A DNA stretch of 64,000 bases from Actinoallomurus purpureus (GCF_024055795.1 NZ_JAMXMY010000006.1:124001-188000); one strand, 5' to 3'. Positions 45,917 to 55,040 are shown, numbered from the stretch's first letter. The notes: generated by a model not told the origin, from the letters alone. Translations and numbers: made by a program.

Positions 45917-46567
45917 TCACGGCAACAGCCACTCGCCGGTGCTGACGCTGACCAGACCGTGCCGCGCGGCGACGATGACGGCCTCCCGCTGCGAGTGGAC
46001 GCCGAGCTTGGTGAGCACGCTCTGCACGTGACTGCGGGCGGTGCTGCGGGTGATCTTCATGCTGCGCGCGAGAGCGGCGGTGTTCTCCCCGCGGACCAGG
46101 CGGGTCAGCACCTCGCGTTCGCGGGGCGTGAGGTAGTTCGCGAGCCGCTGGGCCTCGGTGGGGGGCCGGGACGGCAGCCGGCCGGCCGTCTCCGGATCGA
46201 CGACCACCTCCCCGGCGTGTACCCGGGCCAGCAGGCCGACGATCTCACCGGCCTGCTGGCCCTTGTGCGCGAAGCCGCGCACCCCGGCGGCCAGGCCCGT
46301 CTCGACCGTGCCGGGGTCCGCCCCGCCGGTCAGCACCACGAACCTCGTCCGGGGCGCCGCCGCGACCAGCTCCGGCAGGCAGCCCAGCACCGAACCGCCG
46401 GGGAACCGCAGGTCGATCAGGCACACGTCGGCGCGAACGCCCGGCAACAGCCGCAGCGCGGCCTTCGGGGAGTAGACGACGCCGACCACGTCGTGTCCCT
46501 TGTCGCGCAGCACGAGGGCGAGCGAGTCGGCGAACACGGCGTGGTCGTCGCAGATGAGCACCTTCAC
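45917..46567 (-). CDS. LuxR-type response regulator of the soluble-kinase pair
   Basis: A 216-residue regulator. The receiver starts KVLICDDHAVFADSLAL, with acceptor Asp52 (CLIDLRFP), and the LuxR HTH lies at about 150-205 (LTPREREVLTRLVRGENTAA). The GTG at 46567 overlaps the kinase stop (GTGA). It is presumably phosphorylated by the adjacent soluble kinase. Confidence 0.9.
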   Translation of the reverse strand: MKVLICDDHAVFADSLALVLRDKGHDVVGVVYSPKAALRLLPGVRADVCLIDLRFPGGSVLGCLPELVAAAPRTRFVVLTGGADPGTVETGLAAGVRGFAHKGQQAGEIVGLLARVHAGEVVVDPETAGRLPSRPPTEAQRLANYLTPREREVLTRLVRGENTAALARSMKITRSTARSHVQSVLTKLGVHSQREAVIVAARHGLVSVSTGEWLLP

Positions 46568-47271
46568 GGGCGGTCCGCCGAGGGCAGCAGTATCCGTACT
46601 CGCGCCCCGCCGAGTTCGCACCTCCGTATCTCGATCAGGCCTTCGTACTCGGAGATCAGATCGTTCACGATGCCCAGGCCCAGAGACGCCAGGCCGCTCG
46701 ACCCGGAACCGAAACCGGGGCCGTCGTCGTCGACCTGCACGACCGTCCAGCCCGCCTCCACGCTCACGCGCACCTCGACGCGGTCCCGGGCGATCCGGTG
46801 GGCGTTGTCCAGGACGTTGCGAACGGCGCGCCACAGCGCGAGCGGAGCGATGTGGGCCCAGGCCGGGCCGGCGGCGTACCCGATGCGCCGGGGCGAGGAC
46901 AGCCGCAGCCCGGCGGCGATCTCACCGACGAGCTCGTCCACCCGGACTCGTTCCGGGCCGGCCGGCACGGGACCCTCCTCGTCCGCCTCCAGCTGCCGGA
47001 GCAGGTGGTCGAGCCAGCGCGTCTCGCCGAGCAGCGCCTCGACGCGTTCGCGGCTCACCGCGCCGACGTCGTCGGAGACCGCGACGGCGGACGCGAGCAT
47101 GATGATCGTGCCGAGCTCGTGGCGGATGTCGTGCCGGATCCTGCTGCGCCACAGCGACGGATCGCCGGCCTCGGTGTCGAGCGGCGGTATTTCGGGCATG
47201 GCGGTGCCCGCGACGCAGCTGACGCGCGCGGGCGCGTTCGGCGGCGAGGACCGGGCCTGCGCACTGATCAT
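46564..47271 (-). CDS. Short soluble histidine kinase
   Basis: A 235-residue kinase without membrane segments or a recognisable input domain. The H-box is RHDIRHELGTIIMLA, and the ATPase part has VLDNAHRIARDRVEVR, DDGPGFG and LGLGIVNDLI. It is unusually compact; the signal must come from a partner protein or an internal cue. ATG at 47271. A perfect palindrome lies 25 bases upstream. Overlaps the response regulator gene by four bases. Confidence 0.87.
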   Translation of the reverse strand: MISAQARSSPPNAPARVSCVAGTAMPEIPPLDTEAGDPSLWRSRIRHDIRHELGTIIMLASAVAVSDDVGAVSRERVEALLGETRWLDHLLRQLEADEEGPVPAGPERVRVDELVGEIAAGLRLSSPRRIGYAAGPAWAHIAPLALWRAVRNVLDNAHRIARDRVEVRVSVEAGWTVVQVDDDGPGFGSGSSGLASLGLGIVNDLISEYEGLIEIRRCELGGARVRILLPSADRP

Positions 47272-47296
47272 GAAAGACCCCCGTCTTCAGAAGTGT

Positions 47297-47316
47297 GTGA
47301 CCGTTTCGACGGTCAC
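47297..47316. promoter_or_regulatory. 20-bp perfect palindrome before the soluble-kinase gene
   Basis: GTGACCGT-TTCG-ACGGTCAC, with 8-base arms. It is 25 bases upstream of the ATG at 47271, in a place where an operator or a 5' leader hairpin would be expected. Confidence 0.6.
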
Positions 47317-47437
47317 TCTGTAGGACGCGGGTGTCCAGGTGAGTGGCCGCAACCAGACCCATCCTGGCCACAGGTGGTCATGGCGTCACGGTGCGTGAAC
47401 CGGCCTTGAAATCCGGGCGTCCTGATGGAATCGCGGG

Positions 47438-48109
47438 TCAGGAAGCGGGCCCCTCGCGCGGATCGGTGGGCGTCACCCCGGCGCGCATGGCGATCGTGAT
47501 GGCCTCCACCGCCGAATGCGCGCCGAGCTTGGCGAGGAGATTCTGGGTGTGGGTGCGGACCGTGTTGGCCGACAGGCCCAGCCGCTCGGCGAGCCGCGCC
47601 CGGTTCAACCCGTCCACCATGCCCTGCAGCACCTCGCGCTCGCGGGGCGTGAGTCCGGTGAGCACCCCTCCGTCCCCCTCGCCGGAGGCCAGCAACCGGC
47701 GCAGCACGTCGCCGAGGACGTCCGGAGGTATCCATCCGCCCCGCCCCGCCGCACCGCGGATCACTCGCGCGACGAGATCGGCGCTCTCCGTCTTGGGCAC
47801 CCAGGCGACCGCCCCACGCCGCAGGGCGGTCACCATGGGGGAGATGTCGGTGATCCCACTGAGGACCACGACGCGTACCTCCGGATGGCGGCGTCCCAGG
47901 AGGTCCAGCGCGTCCAGCCCGCTCTCCTCGCCGAGAACGAAGTCGAGCACCACGACATCGGGCGCCTCGGTGGCGACCAGCGCCGCGGTGCGCCGGACGT
48001 CGCCCGCGACGGGCAGCACCTCAAGGTCGGGTTCCGCGCCCAGCCGGGCCGCGAGCGCCTCGGCGAACAGCGCGTGATCGTCGACGATGAGGACACGGAT
48101 GGACCTCAT
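47438..48109 (-). CDS. LuxR-type response regulator without adjacent kinase
   Basis: A 223-residue regulator with acceptor Asp56 (VVVLDFVLG) and a LuxR HTH at about 155-210 (LTPREREVLQGMVDGLNRAR). It is a paralogue of the regulator at 45917. No kinase is encoded directly beside it, and the soluble kinase 165 bases downstream may serve both. ATG at 48109. Confidence 0.9.
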   Translation of the reverse strand: MRSIRVLIVDDHALFAEALAARLGAEPDLEVLPVAGDVRRTAALVATEAPDVVVLDFVLGEESGLDALDLLGRRHPEVRVVVLSGITDISPMVTALRRGAVAWVPKTESADLVARVIRGAAGRGGWIPPDVLGDVLRRLLASGEGDGGVLTGLTPREREVLQGMVDGLNRARLAERLGLSANTVRTHTQNLLAKLGAHSAVEAITIAMRAGVTPTDPREGPAS

Positions 48110-48219
48110 GGAACGAGGATGACGTACGGGGCGCCGTCGTAGATCCTGCATTTGACGGAGATGGTCCGGTGTAATCGGCCCATATCGCGTACGGGCCCGC
48201 AGGCCCTTCGTCGTGCCGG

Positions 48220-49374
48220 TCAGCCGGCGGCGGTCAGGACGACCGGGAACTCCGTCACGCCGCGGACGAAGGCGTTGGGGAGGATGCGCGGCCCTCGCGC
48301 GTCGGCCCAGGCCGCCGAGGCGACCCGCGCCAGGAACTCCTCGAAGAAGATCCGCAGCTCCAGGCGCGCCAGGGCGGCGCCGAGACAGAAGTGGGAGCCC
48401 AGGCCGAACGCGATGTGGCCGCCGGGGTCGCGGGTCACGTCGAGCACGTCCGGGCCTTCGAACACCGTCTCGTCCCGGTTCGCGGACCCGTACATGAGCA
48501 GCACCTGCGAGCCCGCCGGAACGGTCACGCCCGCCACCGTCGCCTCCCGCGAGGAGACCCGGCACATGTTGAGGACCGGCGTCGTCCAGCGGATGAACTC
48601 CTCGATCGCGTCGGGCAGCAGGGCGGGCCGCCGACGCAGCAGCTCCCACTGCGCGGGGTGACGGATCAACGCGTCGATCGCCGTGGCGATGACCGTACGG
48701 GTCGTCTCCGCGCCGCCGATGAGCAGCAGCAGGGCCTCGTGCGCCAGGCGATCGTCGTCGTACTCGTCGGAGGCGCACCACACCGACAGCAGGTCGTCGG
48801 CCGGGCACGAGCGCCGGTCCTGCGCCATGCCGACCACGACCTCGCCGTACTCGCCGGCCGCGACGGCCGCCTCGTCGGTGACGTAACGCCGCCCGCCGCC
48901 CGCGACCACCGCGGTCGCCGACCAGTGGACGAGCTTCGGCCAGGCATCCTCGGGAAAGCCGAGCAGCCAGCCGATCATCCGGGCGGGCAGCGGTGCGGCC
49001 AGGGCGGGCACCGCGTCGACCGTGCCCTCCCAGAGGGCGGTCTCGATCAGCTCGATCGCCGTCGCCCGGATCCGGTCCGCGTAGCGGGTGACGCCGCGCG
49101 GCGTGAACCGCTGGTACACGAGGCGGCGCCGCCGGGCGTGCTCCGGATCGTCGGTGCCGATCATCGAGGGATCGGCGGCGATCTGCGGGCGGTATCCGCC
49201 GGAGTTGGTCCACAGCCCCGAATCGCGCTCGATGGCGCGGATGTCGGCGTGCCGGGACACGCCCCACAGGCCGTTCGCCTCGTCGTGGTGGACGGGCGCC
49301 TCCCGCCGCAGCCACCGGTAGACCTCCGACGGGTCGCCGGCGTACATCTCCCCGTCCAGCAGATCGATCTCCAC
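48220..49374 (-). CDS. Cytochrome P450 (canonical)
   Basis: A 384-residue P450 with all usual motifs: I-helix LIGGAETTRT (Glu-Thr pair), EEFIRW, and the heme loop AFGLGSHFCLGAAL with Cys330. The N-terminus is short and soluble. It resembles the CYP125/CYP142-like group of sterol or fatty-acid hydroxylases, and the next gene upstream is a CoA transferase/racemase-type gene, which suits lipid or steroid side-chain catabolism (inference). GTG at 49374. Redox partners not in the window. Confidence 0.9.
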   Translation of the reverse strand: MEIDLLDGEMYAGDPSEVYRWLRREAPVHHDEANGLWGVSRHADIRAIERDSGLWTNSGGYRPQIAADPSMIGTDDPEHARRRRLVYQRFTPRGVTRYADRIRATAIELIETALWEGTVDAVPALAAPLPARMIGWLLGFPEDAWPKLVHWSATAVVAGGGRRYVTDEAAVAAGEYGEVVVGMAQDRRSCPADDLLSVWCASDEYDDDRLAHEALLLLIGGAETTRTVIATAIDALIRHPAQWELLRRRPALLPDAIEEFIRWTTPVLNMCRVSSREATVAGVTVPAGSQVLLMYGSANRDETVFEGPDVLDVTRDPGGHIAFGLGSHFCLGAALARLELRIFFEEFLARVASAAWADARGPRILPNAFVRGVTEFPVVLTAAG

Positions 49375-49494
49375 GCCGTCCCTCCTTCACCGGGGCCGCT
49401 CGGCCCCGGATCGCCGGACCTGTGATCAGATTAGCCAGGGACCCAAGCAAGCGATAGGCCAAAGCGCCGGCGCGTGAACGGGGCGGGACGGTGA

Positions 49495-50646
49495 TCAGGC
49501 GACGGCGCCGCTCGCGCGGAGGGCGGCGATCTCCTCTTCGGTGAGGCCGATCTCGGCGAGGGCGGTGTCGGTGTGCTCGCCCGGCCGTACGGGCGGGCGC
49601 GGCGTCTCCGCCTCGGTGCGGCTGAAGCGCGGAGCCGGGGCCGGCTGGGTCAGCCCGCCGATCTCGTGGAAGCCGTCGCGGGCCCGGTTGTGCGGGTGGG
49701 CCGGGGCCTCGCCGAGTCCGAGCACCGGTGCGACGCACGCGTCGGTGCCGTCGAATATCTCGGTCCACTCCTCGCGGGTGCGCTGCTTGAAGAGCTCGGT
49801 GAAGCGGGCCCGGAGCTCGGGCCAGCGTTCCCGGTCGAGCTGGGCGGGCAGGTCCTCACCCTCGAGGCCGAGGCCGCGCAGCAGGGCGGCGTAGAACTGC
49901 GGTTCGAGGGCGCCGACGCTCATGTACCGGCCGTCGGCCGTCTCGTAGGTGTCATAGAACGGCGCTCCGCCGTCGAGGAGGTTCGTGCCTCGCTCGTCGC
50001 GCCAGAGTCCCTGGCCGCGCATGCCGTGGATGAACGAGGTCAGCAGGGAGGCGCCGTCGACCATGGCGGCGTCGACGACCTGTCCCCGGCCGGACCGCGA
50101 ACGCTCGTACAGCGCGGCGAGGATGCCGAGCGCGAGGAGCATGCCGCCGCCGCCGAAGTCGCCGATGAGGTTGAGCGGCGGGACCGGCCGCTCACCGGCG
50201 TGGCCGATCGGGTCGAGCGCGCCCGCGACGGCGATGTAGTTGATGTCATGGCCGGCCATCGAGGCCATGGGGCCTTCCTGCCCCCAGCCGGTCATCCGGC
50301 CGTACACCAGGCCCGGGTTGCGTTCGAGGCAGGTGCCGGGGCCGAAGCCGAGGCGTTCGGCGACGCCGGGGCGGAACCCCTCGACGAGGACGTCGGCCGA
50401 CGCGATGAGACGCAGGAGCAGGTCGACGCCGGCCGGATCCTTGAGGTTCAGGCCGATGGAACGGCGACCGCGGCTGAGCGGATCGGCGGTCGCCTCGCCG
50501 CCGACGAGCGTCGCCGCGCCGGCCACGCTGGACGGACGGTCGACGCGGAGCACGTCGGCACCAAGATCGGAGAGCACCATGCAGCCGAACGGCGCAGGTG
50601 CAAGGCTCGCGATCTCGATGACGCGAACACCCTGCAGTGGTCCCAT
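49495..50646 (-). CDS. CaiB/BaiF CoA transferase or alpha-methylacyl-CoA racemase
   Basis: A 383-residue class III CoA-transferase-fold protein. The N-terminus GVRVIEIASLAPAPFGCMVL, LKDPAGVDLLLRLI and the catalytic-type Asp in GHDINYIAVAGAL with IGDFGGGGM match the alpha-methylacyl-CoA racemase subgroup, which epimerises branched acyl-CoA in sterol and fatty-acid degradation. ATG at 50646 behind GAGAGGTG; a GTG at 50652 is possible. Preceded by a KstR-like palindrome. Confidence 0.88.
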   Translation of the reverse strand: MGPLQGVRVIEIASLAPAPFGCMVLSDLGADVLRVDRPSSVAGAATLVGGEATADPLSRGRRSIGLNLKDPAGVDLLLRLIASADVLVEGFRPGVAERLGFGPGTCLERNPGLVYGRMTGWGQEGPMASMAGHDINYIAVAGALDPIGHAGERPVPPLNLIGDFGGGGMLLALGILAALYERSRSGRGQVVDAAMVDGASLLTSFIHGMRGQGLWRDERGTNLLDGGAPFYDTYETADGRYMSVGALEPQFYAALLRGLGLEGEDLPAQLDRERWPELRARFTELFKQRTREEWTEIFDGTDACVAPVLGLGEAPAHPHNRARDGFHEIGGLTQPAPAPRFSRTEAETPRPPVRPGEHTDTALAEIGLTEEEIAALRASGAVA

Positions 50647-50678
50647 GATCACCTCTCAGGTCGGCCCTGCGGCTCACT

Positions 50679-50695
50679 CTAGAACTCCGTTCTAG
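50679..50695. promoter_or_regulatory. KstR-like palindrome CTAGAAC-TCC-GTTCTAG
   Basis: Perfect 7-base arms with a three-base spacer, 32 bases before the ATG at 50646. Mycobacterial KstR sites read TAGAACNNGTTCTA; this site has one more spacer base. It suggests control by a TetR-type lipid regulator not in the window. Confidence 0.65.
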
Positions 50696-50716
50696 CGAGC
50701 CGCGCGGTGACCTCCG

Positions 50717-50744
50717 GGTCCGGGCATGAAAAGAAGCCCGGACC
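50717..50744 (-). terminator. Hairpin after the small membrane protein gene
   Basis: Perfect 9-bp stem GGTCCGGGC/GCCCGGACC with loop ATGAAAAGAA. No T-run. Confidence 0.55.
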
Positions 50745-50812
50745 TCGACGGCGATGAGAACCAACGGGGACGTAGGGCTTGGCGCGAGAGGGGGCCTCGC
50801 GCCAACGGGGGG

Positions 50813-50962
50813 TCACAGTGCGTTGACGAACCTCGACAAGGAGTTACCCGCCGACACCAGCCCACCGAGTGCGTTGTGCACGACGTGGGCTGCGCCATTG
50901 GGGGAATTCAGCAGGTAGAAGATGACAAAGGCTATAAGTGCCCAGGTCAGGTACTTCTTCAT
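50813..50962 (-). CDS. Small single-pass membrane protein
   Basis: A 49-residue protein with one hydrophobic helix (YLTWALIAFVIFYLLN) and an amphipathic tail (VVHNALGGLVSAGNSLSRFV). ATG at 50962 follows GGCGGGAGC. It has the look of a conserved small protein of actinobacteria, but I know no function. Confidence 0.65.
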   Translation of the reverse strand: MKKYLTWALIAFVIFYLLNSPNGAAHVVHNALGGLVSAGNSLSRFVNAL

Positions 50963-51567
50963 TGGCGCTCCCGCCTCCCATCGAACGCCGCTATTGTCGC
51001 CCATCTGTGGCGCGGACGGCAGTCATTCGTTGTCGGTTTTTCCACCGGCCGGGCCGCCCCTGTGGGCGACCGCCCTCGCGGCCGTACGTCTCCTCCAGTT
51101 GAGTATCACCGCTTCCCTGCGTTCTGTCGCGTGTCAACTCTGACACACATGCGTGCGTCAGGACGACCGGAAGCCGGGACCTTTTGCCGCGTTCCATTCG
51201 CCGAATCGGACCTACCGGGCATGGCGGTGCCGAGCCTCACCCTCAGCCGCGTCGTCGGCGCGGGGGACCGGGGAGGATCCCGCTCGGCCCGGCCGCGGTG
51301 AGCAGACGATTCTCTCGTCGCGTCGCCGTCCCGACCGCCGCTGCACTTCTCGGGTCGCCCGGGTGCGACCGCCACGGGGGGCTCAGCAGTTTCCGGCTGC
51401 CGCATCCGCGACCCGGGGGAGACCGCCGTCCGCGTCGCCTGGCGGCCGAGTCACCGGTGCGGTGATGTACACCCAGAGGTGACGGAATGCATAGGGAGCC
51501 CCTCGTTGGGTAGTTGTCCGGTGCTGTGGCATGGCTCAGGGGGCGCCGTGGCCACGGGGGACAGCCA
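50963..51567. other. 605-bp intergenic region
   Basis: Between a leftward and a rightward gene. Several GC-rich frames are open but none has a ribosome site, typical codon bias or a recognisable domain. Promoters of both flanking genes must lie here; I could not pick them with confidence. Confidence 0.5.
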
Positions 51568-52908
51568 GTGCGACACAGAGACCAGACGATCCGGCAGCGC
51601 GCCACCGTCATTGCGATGACGGTGACGGGGATCCTCTCTGTGCTGGCCTACATCGGGCTTCTCGCCCTGATCCAGTATCGGGTGGCCAACCAGCTCTCCT
51701 CGGAGCTGACGTTCACCAGCCGGCAGATCGCCGCGCTCGCCGGAGCCGGGCGGCTCACCAACCCCGTCATCACGGGCGGCCATCAGCTGGTCCAGGTGCA
51801 GAACGACCAGGGGCAGGTCGTCGCGTCCACCCGGAGCGTGTCCGGTCTGCCCGCGTTGCGGGCCCGGCGGCCCGCCGATGGACGGCGCATCGAGCAGCGC
51901 GTGTGCGTCGACCCGCGTCACTGCCTCGTGGTGGTCTCCCAGCGGGTGACCGGTCCGGGGCAGGCCCTCACGATCCACTCGATCGCGCCGGAGCCGGGTC
52001 TGTTCCCGCGTCCGGGCCTGGCCGTCCTGCTGGCGCTGGGCATCCCCGTCAGCATCGGGGCGGGCGGCGTCTGGCGGTGGTGGGCCGCAGGGCGCCGGTT
52101 GCGGCCGGTCGAGGCGCTGCGCGACGAGCTCGACGCGATCAACGTGGCGGATCTGCGGCGCCGGGTCTCGCTGCCGCCCCGCCGCGACGAGTTCTACTGG
52201 CTGGCGATGGCCGTCAACGCGACCCTCGACCGGCTGGAGGCGGCCGTGGAGCAGCAGCGCCGTCTGGTCTCCGACGTCTCCCACGATCTGCGCAGCCCGA
52301 TCGCCGGGCTGCGCGCCGAACTGGAGATCGCGCTGCTCGATCCCGAGGGCACCGACCTGCGGGAGGCGCTCGCCAGGACCCTGAAGAACACCGACCGGTT
52401 GCAGAACATCGTGACCGAGCTGCTCGCGCTGGCGCGCCGCGACGCGGGCCTGCCGAGCCGGAACGGCCCCGTCGACCTCGGCGACCTGGCCGAGCGTGAG
52501 GTACGCCGCGTGCCCCGGCGGATCACCGCCAAGGTGATCGCCGAGCCGGGGGTGCTGGCCCGGGCGAACCGCCTGGACATCAGCCGGGTGCTCACCAACC
52601 TCCTCGACAACGCCGCCCGGCATGCCGAGTCTGAGGTCACCGTGACCGTACGGCGGGGGGACGGCGAGGCCGCCGTCGAGGTGTTCAACGACGGCAAGCA
52701 GATCCCGCCCGCCGACCGGGAGCGGATCTTCGAGCGGTTCACCCGGCTGCCCGACGCCCGGCAGCGCGACCCCGGCGGCAGCGGTCTCGGCCTGGCGATC
52801 TCCCGGGAGATCGCCAATGCGCACGGTGGCACGCTCACCCTCACCGACAGCGACAAGGGTGCCTGCTTCGTGCTCACTCTTCCCCTGATGTCAGAGTTAT
52901 CGGCATGA
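51568..52908 (+). CDS. Sensor histidine kinase without adjacent response regulator
   Basis: A 446-residue kinase. It has two membrane helices (about 13-37 and 152-172) around an outside domain of about 115 residues with a Cys pair (RVCVDPRHCLVVV), HAMP (RRLRPVEALRDELDAINVAD), HisKA with SDVSHDLRSPIAGLRAELE and HATPase with NLLDNAARHAES and GGSGLGLAIS. The GTG at 51568 follows GGGGGA; a longer start at 51514 is possible. No response regulator gene is near; an ATGA overlap with a HAD phosphatase suggests coupling. Confidence 0.9.
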   Translation: MRHRDQTIRQRATVIAMTVTGILSVLAYIGLLALIQYRVANQLSSELTFTSRQIAALAGAGRLTNPVITGGHQLVQVQNDQGQVVASTRSVSGLPALRARRPADGRRIEQRVCVDPRHCLVVVSQRVTGPGQALTIHSIAPEPGLFPRPGLAVLLALGIPVSIGAGGVWRWWAAGRRLRPVEALRDELDAINVADLRRRVSLPPRRDEFYWLAMAVNATLDRLEAAVEQQRRLVSDVSHDLRSPIAGLRAELEIALLDPEGTDLREALARTLKNTDRLQNIVTELLALARRDAGLPSRNGPVDLGDLAEREVRRVPRRITAKVIAEPGVLARANRLDISRVLTNLLDNAARHAESEVTVTVRRGDGEAAVEVFNDGKQIPPADRERIFERFTRLPDARQRDPGGSGLGLAISREIANAHGGTLTLTDSDKGACFVLTLPLMSELSA

Positions 52909-53567
52909 ACGCTGTGGTCTTCGATCTCGACGGGGTCCTCGTCGACTCCGAGCCGGTGTGGGAAGAGGTACGGCGGGCGTTCGTGGCCGCCCACGGCGGG
53001 CAGTGGCAGCCCGACACCCAGCAACGGCTGATGGGCATGAGCACGTCCGAGTGGGCCGCGTACCTGAGCGGCGAGCTGGGCGTCCGGCTGCCGGCCGACG
53101 AGGTCGCGCGGGGCGTCGTCGAGCAGATGGCCCGCCGCTACGAGGTCGGCGTCCCACTGATGCCGGGCGCGGTGGACGCCGTACGCCGCCTGGCGTCCCG
53201 CTGGCCCCTCGGACTGGCCAGCTCCTCGCCGCGCGTGCTCATCGACGTCGTCCTCGGCCGGACGGGACTCGCGGAGTCGTTTCAGGCGACCGTCTCGACC
53301 GAGGAGGTCGCCCGTGGCAAGCCCGAGCCCGACGGGTACCTCCTCGCCGCTGAGCGGCTCGGAGTGGACCCGGCCGGCTGCTCCGCCGTGGAGGACTCCA
53401 GCAACGGCCTGCGGTCCGCGCACGCCGCCGGGATGCGCGTGATCGCCGTCCCCCATCCGCGCTACCCACCGGCTCCGGACGCGCTCGCCCTCGCCTCGTA
53501 CGTCGCCGGCGACCTCGAGGACCTCACCATCGAACGCGTCGCAGCCGCCATGAACACCGGCACCTGA
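52905..53567 (+). CDS. HAD-superfamily phosphatase (beta-phosphoglucomutase-like)
   Basis: A 220-residue HAD hydrolase. Motif I is VVFDLDGVLVDS (Asp7/Asp9), motif II the Ser/Thr of GLASSSPR, motif III the Lys in ARGKPEPDGYL, motif IV CSAVEDSSNGLRSA. It has a helical cap of the beta-phosphoglucomutase type. Removes phosphate from a sugar phosphate or similar. Its ATG overlaps the sensor kinase stop by four bases, an odd partnership with no known logic. Confidence 0.9.
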   Translation: MNAVVFDLDGVLVDSEPVWEEVRRAFVAAHGGQWQPDTQQRLMGMSTSEWAAYLSGELGVRLPADEVARGVVEQMARRYEVGVPLMPGAVDAVRRLASRWPLGLASSSPRVLIDVVLGRTGLAESFQATVSTEEVARGKPEPDGYLLAAERLGVDPAGCSAVEDSSNGLRSAHAAGMRVIAVPHPRYPPAPDALALASYVAGDLEDLTIERVAAAMNTGT

Positions 53568-53596
53568 CGCCTCCGCGGTCGCCGTGGCGCGGCGAA

Positions 53597-53752
53597 CGGA
53601 ATGCTCGGTGAAGGTGCTCGCCGGCGTACGGCCTGGGTGAGGCGCGCCCTTGCGGAGGGTGCTGTGCGAGCGGGCGGAATGTTCGGTGAAGGGCCTCGAG
53701 CGCGCGCCTTCCGTACGGATATGCGCTCCTGCGGAGGGTGTTGCCCGAGACT
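53597..53752. repeat. Two imperfect 78-bp tandem repeats
   Basis: Copies at 53597 and 53675 both begin CGGAATG(C/T)TCGGTGAAGG and end GCGGAGGGTG(C/T)TG followed by GAG; the middles differ. They lie in non-coding sequence between the HAD gene and the end of the ROK gene. Probably an old duplication. Confidence 0.55.
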
Positions 53753-53785
53753 TCTGGACGCTGAGCGGGTCGGGTGGCCGACGGC

Positions 53786-55003
53786 TCAGTGGGGCGGCTG
53801 CCAGGCGGCCAGGCCCGCCGGGGTCAGGAAGGTGTCAAAGGCCAGTTCCGAGGCTCCGACGAGGATCGCGTCCGCCCCCAGGGCGGCGGACAGGACCGGC
53901 GGCGGCTGCTCACGGCGGAAGGCCATCAGGCCGTCCCGGTAGGCGGTCGTGAACGTGTCCGTCGCCTGGTCGTGGATCCGCACGCCCAGCCCGGACACGG
54001 TCACCCGCTCCGGGTCGAGGGCGTTGGCGAGGGCGGCGGTTCCGGCACCGAAGTCGCGGGCGACCTCATGGAGCGCGGCCGTGGCCCGGGCGTCGCCGTC
54101 GGCGGCCTGGGCCAGCACGCGCAACGCGTCCGCCCGGCCGTGCCCCGGCTCGACCGGGGTCCCCGTCGCCCGCAGCAGGGCGCTCGCGCCGACCTGGAGC
54201 GCCCAGCAGCCGACGGTGCCGCAGTCGCAGCTCAGGGTGGATCCGCCCAGCGGCATATGGCCGAACTCCCCGGCGGTGCCGCGCGCGCCGTGCAACGGAT
54301 TCCCGTCGGCCAGCAGCGCGCCGCCCAGGTCGAAGTCGACGTGCAGGTGCAGGCCGACGGAGACACCGCGCAGCGCGCCGCGTCGCGCCTCGGCCAGCCC
54401 GGCGAGCGTGGCGTCGTTGCCGAGCGAGAACGGTAGCGCGCCGGCCCGCAGGATCTCCGTCGCCGGAACGTCGCGCCACGAGAGGTGCGGGATGTCGACG
54501 ATGCGGCCGTCGCGGATCGGGCCGGGTATCGCGACGCCGACGCCGACGGCCCGGGAGCCGAGTGCGGCGAGATGCCGGTCGATCGCGGCCGCCAGGTCGC
54601 TCAGCACGGCCTCCGGCGGATACGCGGCATGCGGCCGTTCCTCGCGCACCGTCAGCCCGCCGCCGATCTCTGCGGTGGCGATCGTCCAGCCGTCCTCCCG
54701 CAGGTCGACGGCCAGGGCCAGCGGGCCTTCGGGGTGGGGGCCGAGGATCGCGGTGGGGCGGCCGCGCCCCCGTTGGGGCGAGGGTCGTTCCCGCGCCAGG
54801 TGGGCGTCGGTCAGGTCGCCGACCAGGACGGCGGCGGTTCCGCGGGCGAGTCCGAGGTCGCGGGTGAGCTCCGAGCGAGTGGCCTCGCCCGCGCGGTCGT
54901 GCGCGGCCCGCAGCAGGCGCAGCAGGTTGTGCAGGCGGAGTTCGCCGCTGGTCGTCGCTCCGGTCACCGCACGCACCCGTCGATTGTGGCAGCCCTCGGT
55001 CAT
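53786..55003 (-). CDS. ROK-family transcriptional regulator
   Basis: A 405-residue ROK protein. N-terminal winged HTH (LTRDLGLARGTAAVLVGDLT), ROK sugar-binding domain with GVGVAIPGPI, the zinc motif CDCGTVGCW and ATP-binding-like FSLGNDATLAG. ROK proteins with an HTH repress sugar genes and bind sugars. It is divergent from an MFS transporter, 37 bases apart, so it likely controls it. ATG at 55003. Confidence 0.9.
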   Translation of the reverse strand: MTEGCHNRRVRAVTGATTSGELRLHNLLRLLRAAHDRAGEATRSELTRDLGLARGTAAVLVGDLTDAHLARERPSPQRGRGRPTAILGPHPEGPLALAVDLREDGWTIATAEIGGGLTVREERPHAAYPPEAVLSDLAAAIDRHLAALGSRAVGVGVAIPGPIRDGRIVDIPHLSWRDVPATEILRAGALPFSLGNDATLAGLAEARRGALRGVSVGLHLHVDFDLGGALLADGNPLHGARGTAGEFGHMPLGGSTLSCDCGTVGCWALQVGASALLRATGTPVEPGHGRADALRVLAQAADGDARATAALHEVARDFGAGTAALANALDPERVTVSGLGVRIHDQATDTFTTAYRDGLMAFRREQPPPVLSAALGADAILVGASELAFDTFLTPAGLAAWQPPH

Positions 55004-55040
55004 CCATTATGTTCTCGGCAAGAGCAAATTAGGAGGATCC

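Noticed and set aside
51153-51482. Small Arg-rich frame in the 605-bp gap
   Set aside because: Composition is that of a random GC-rich frame; no start signal.
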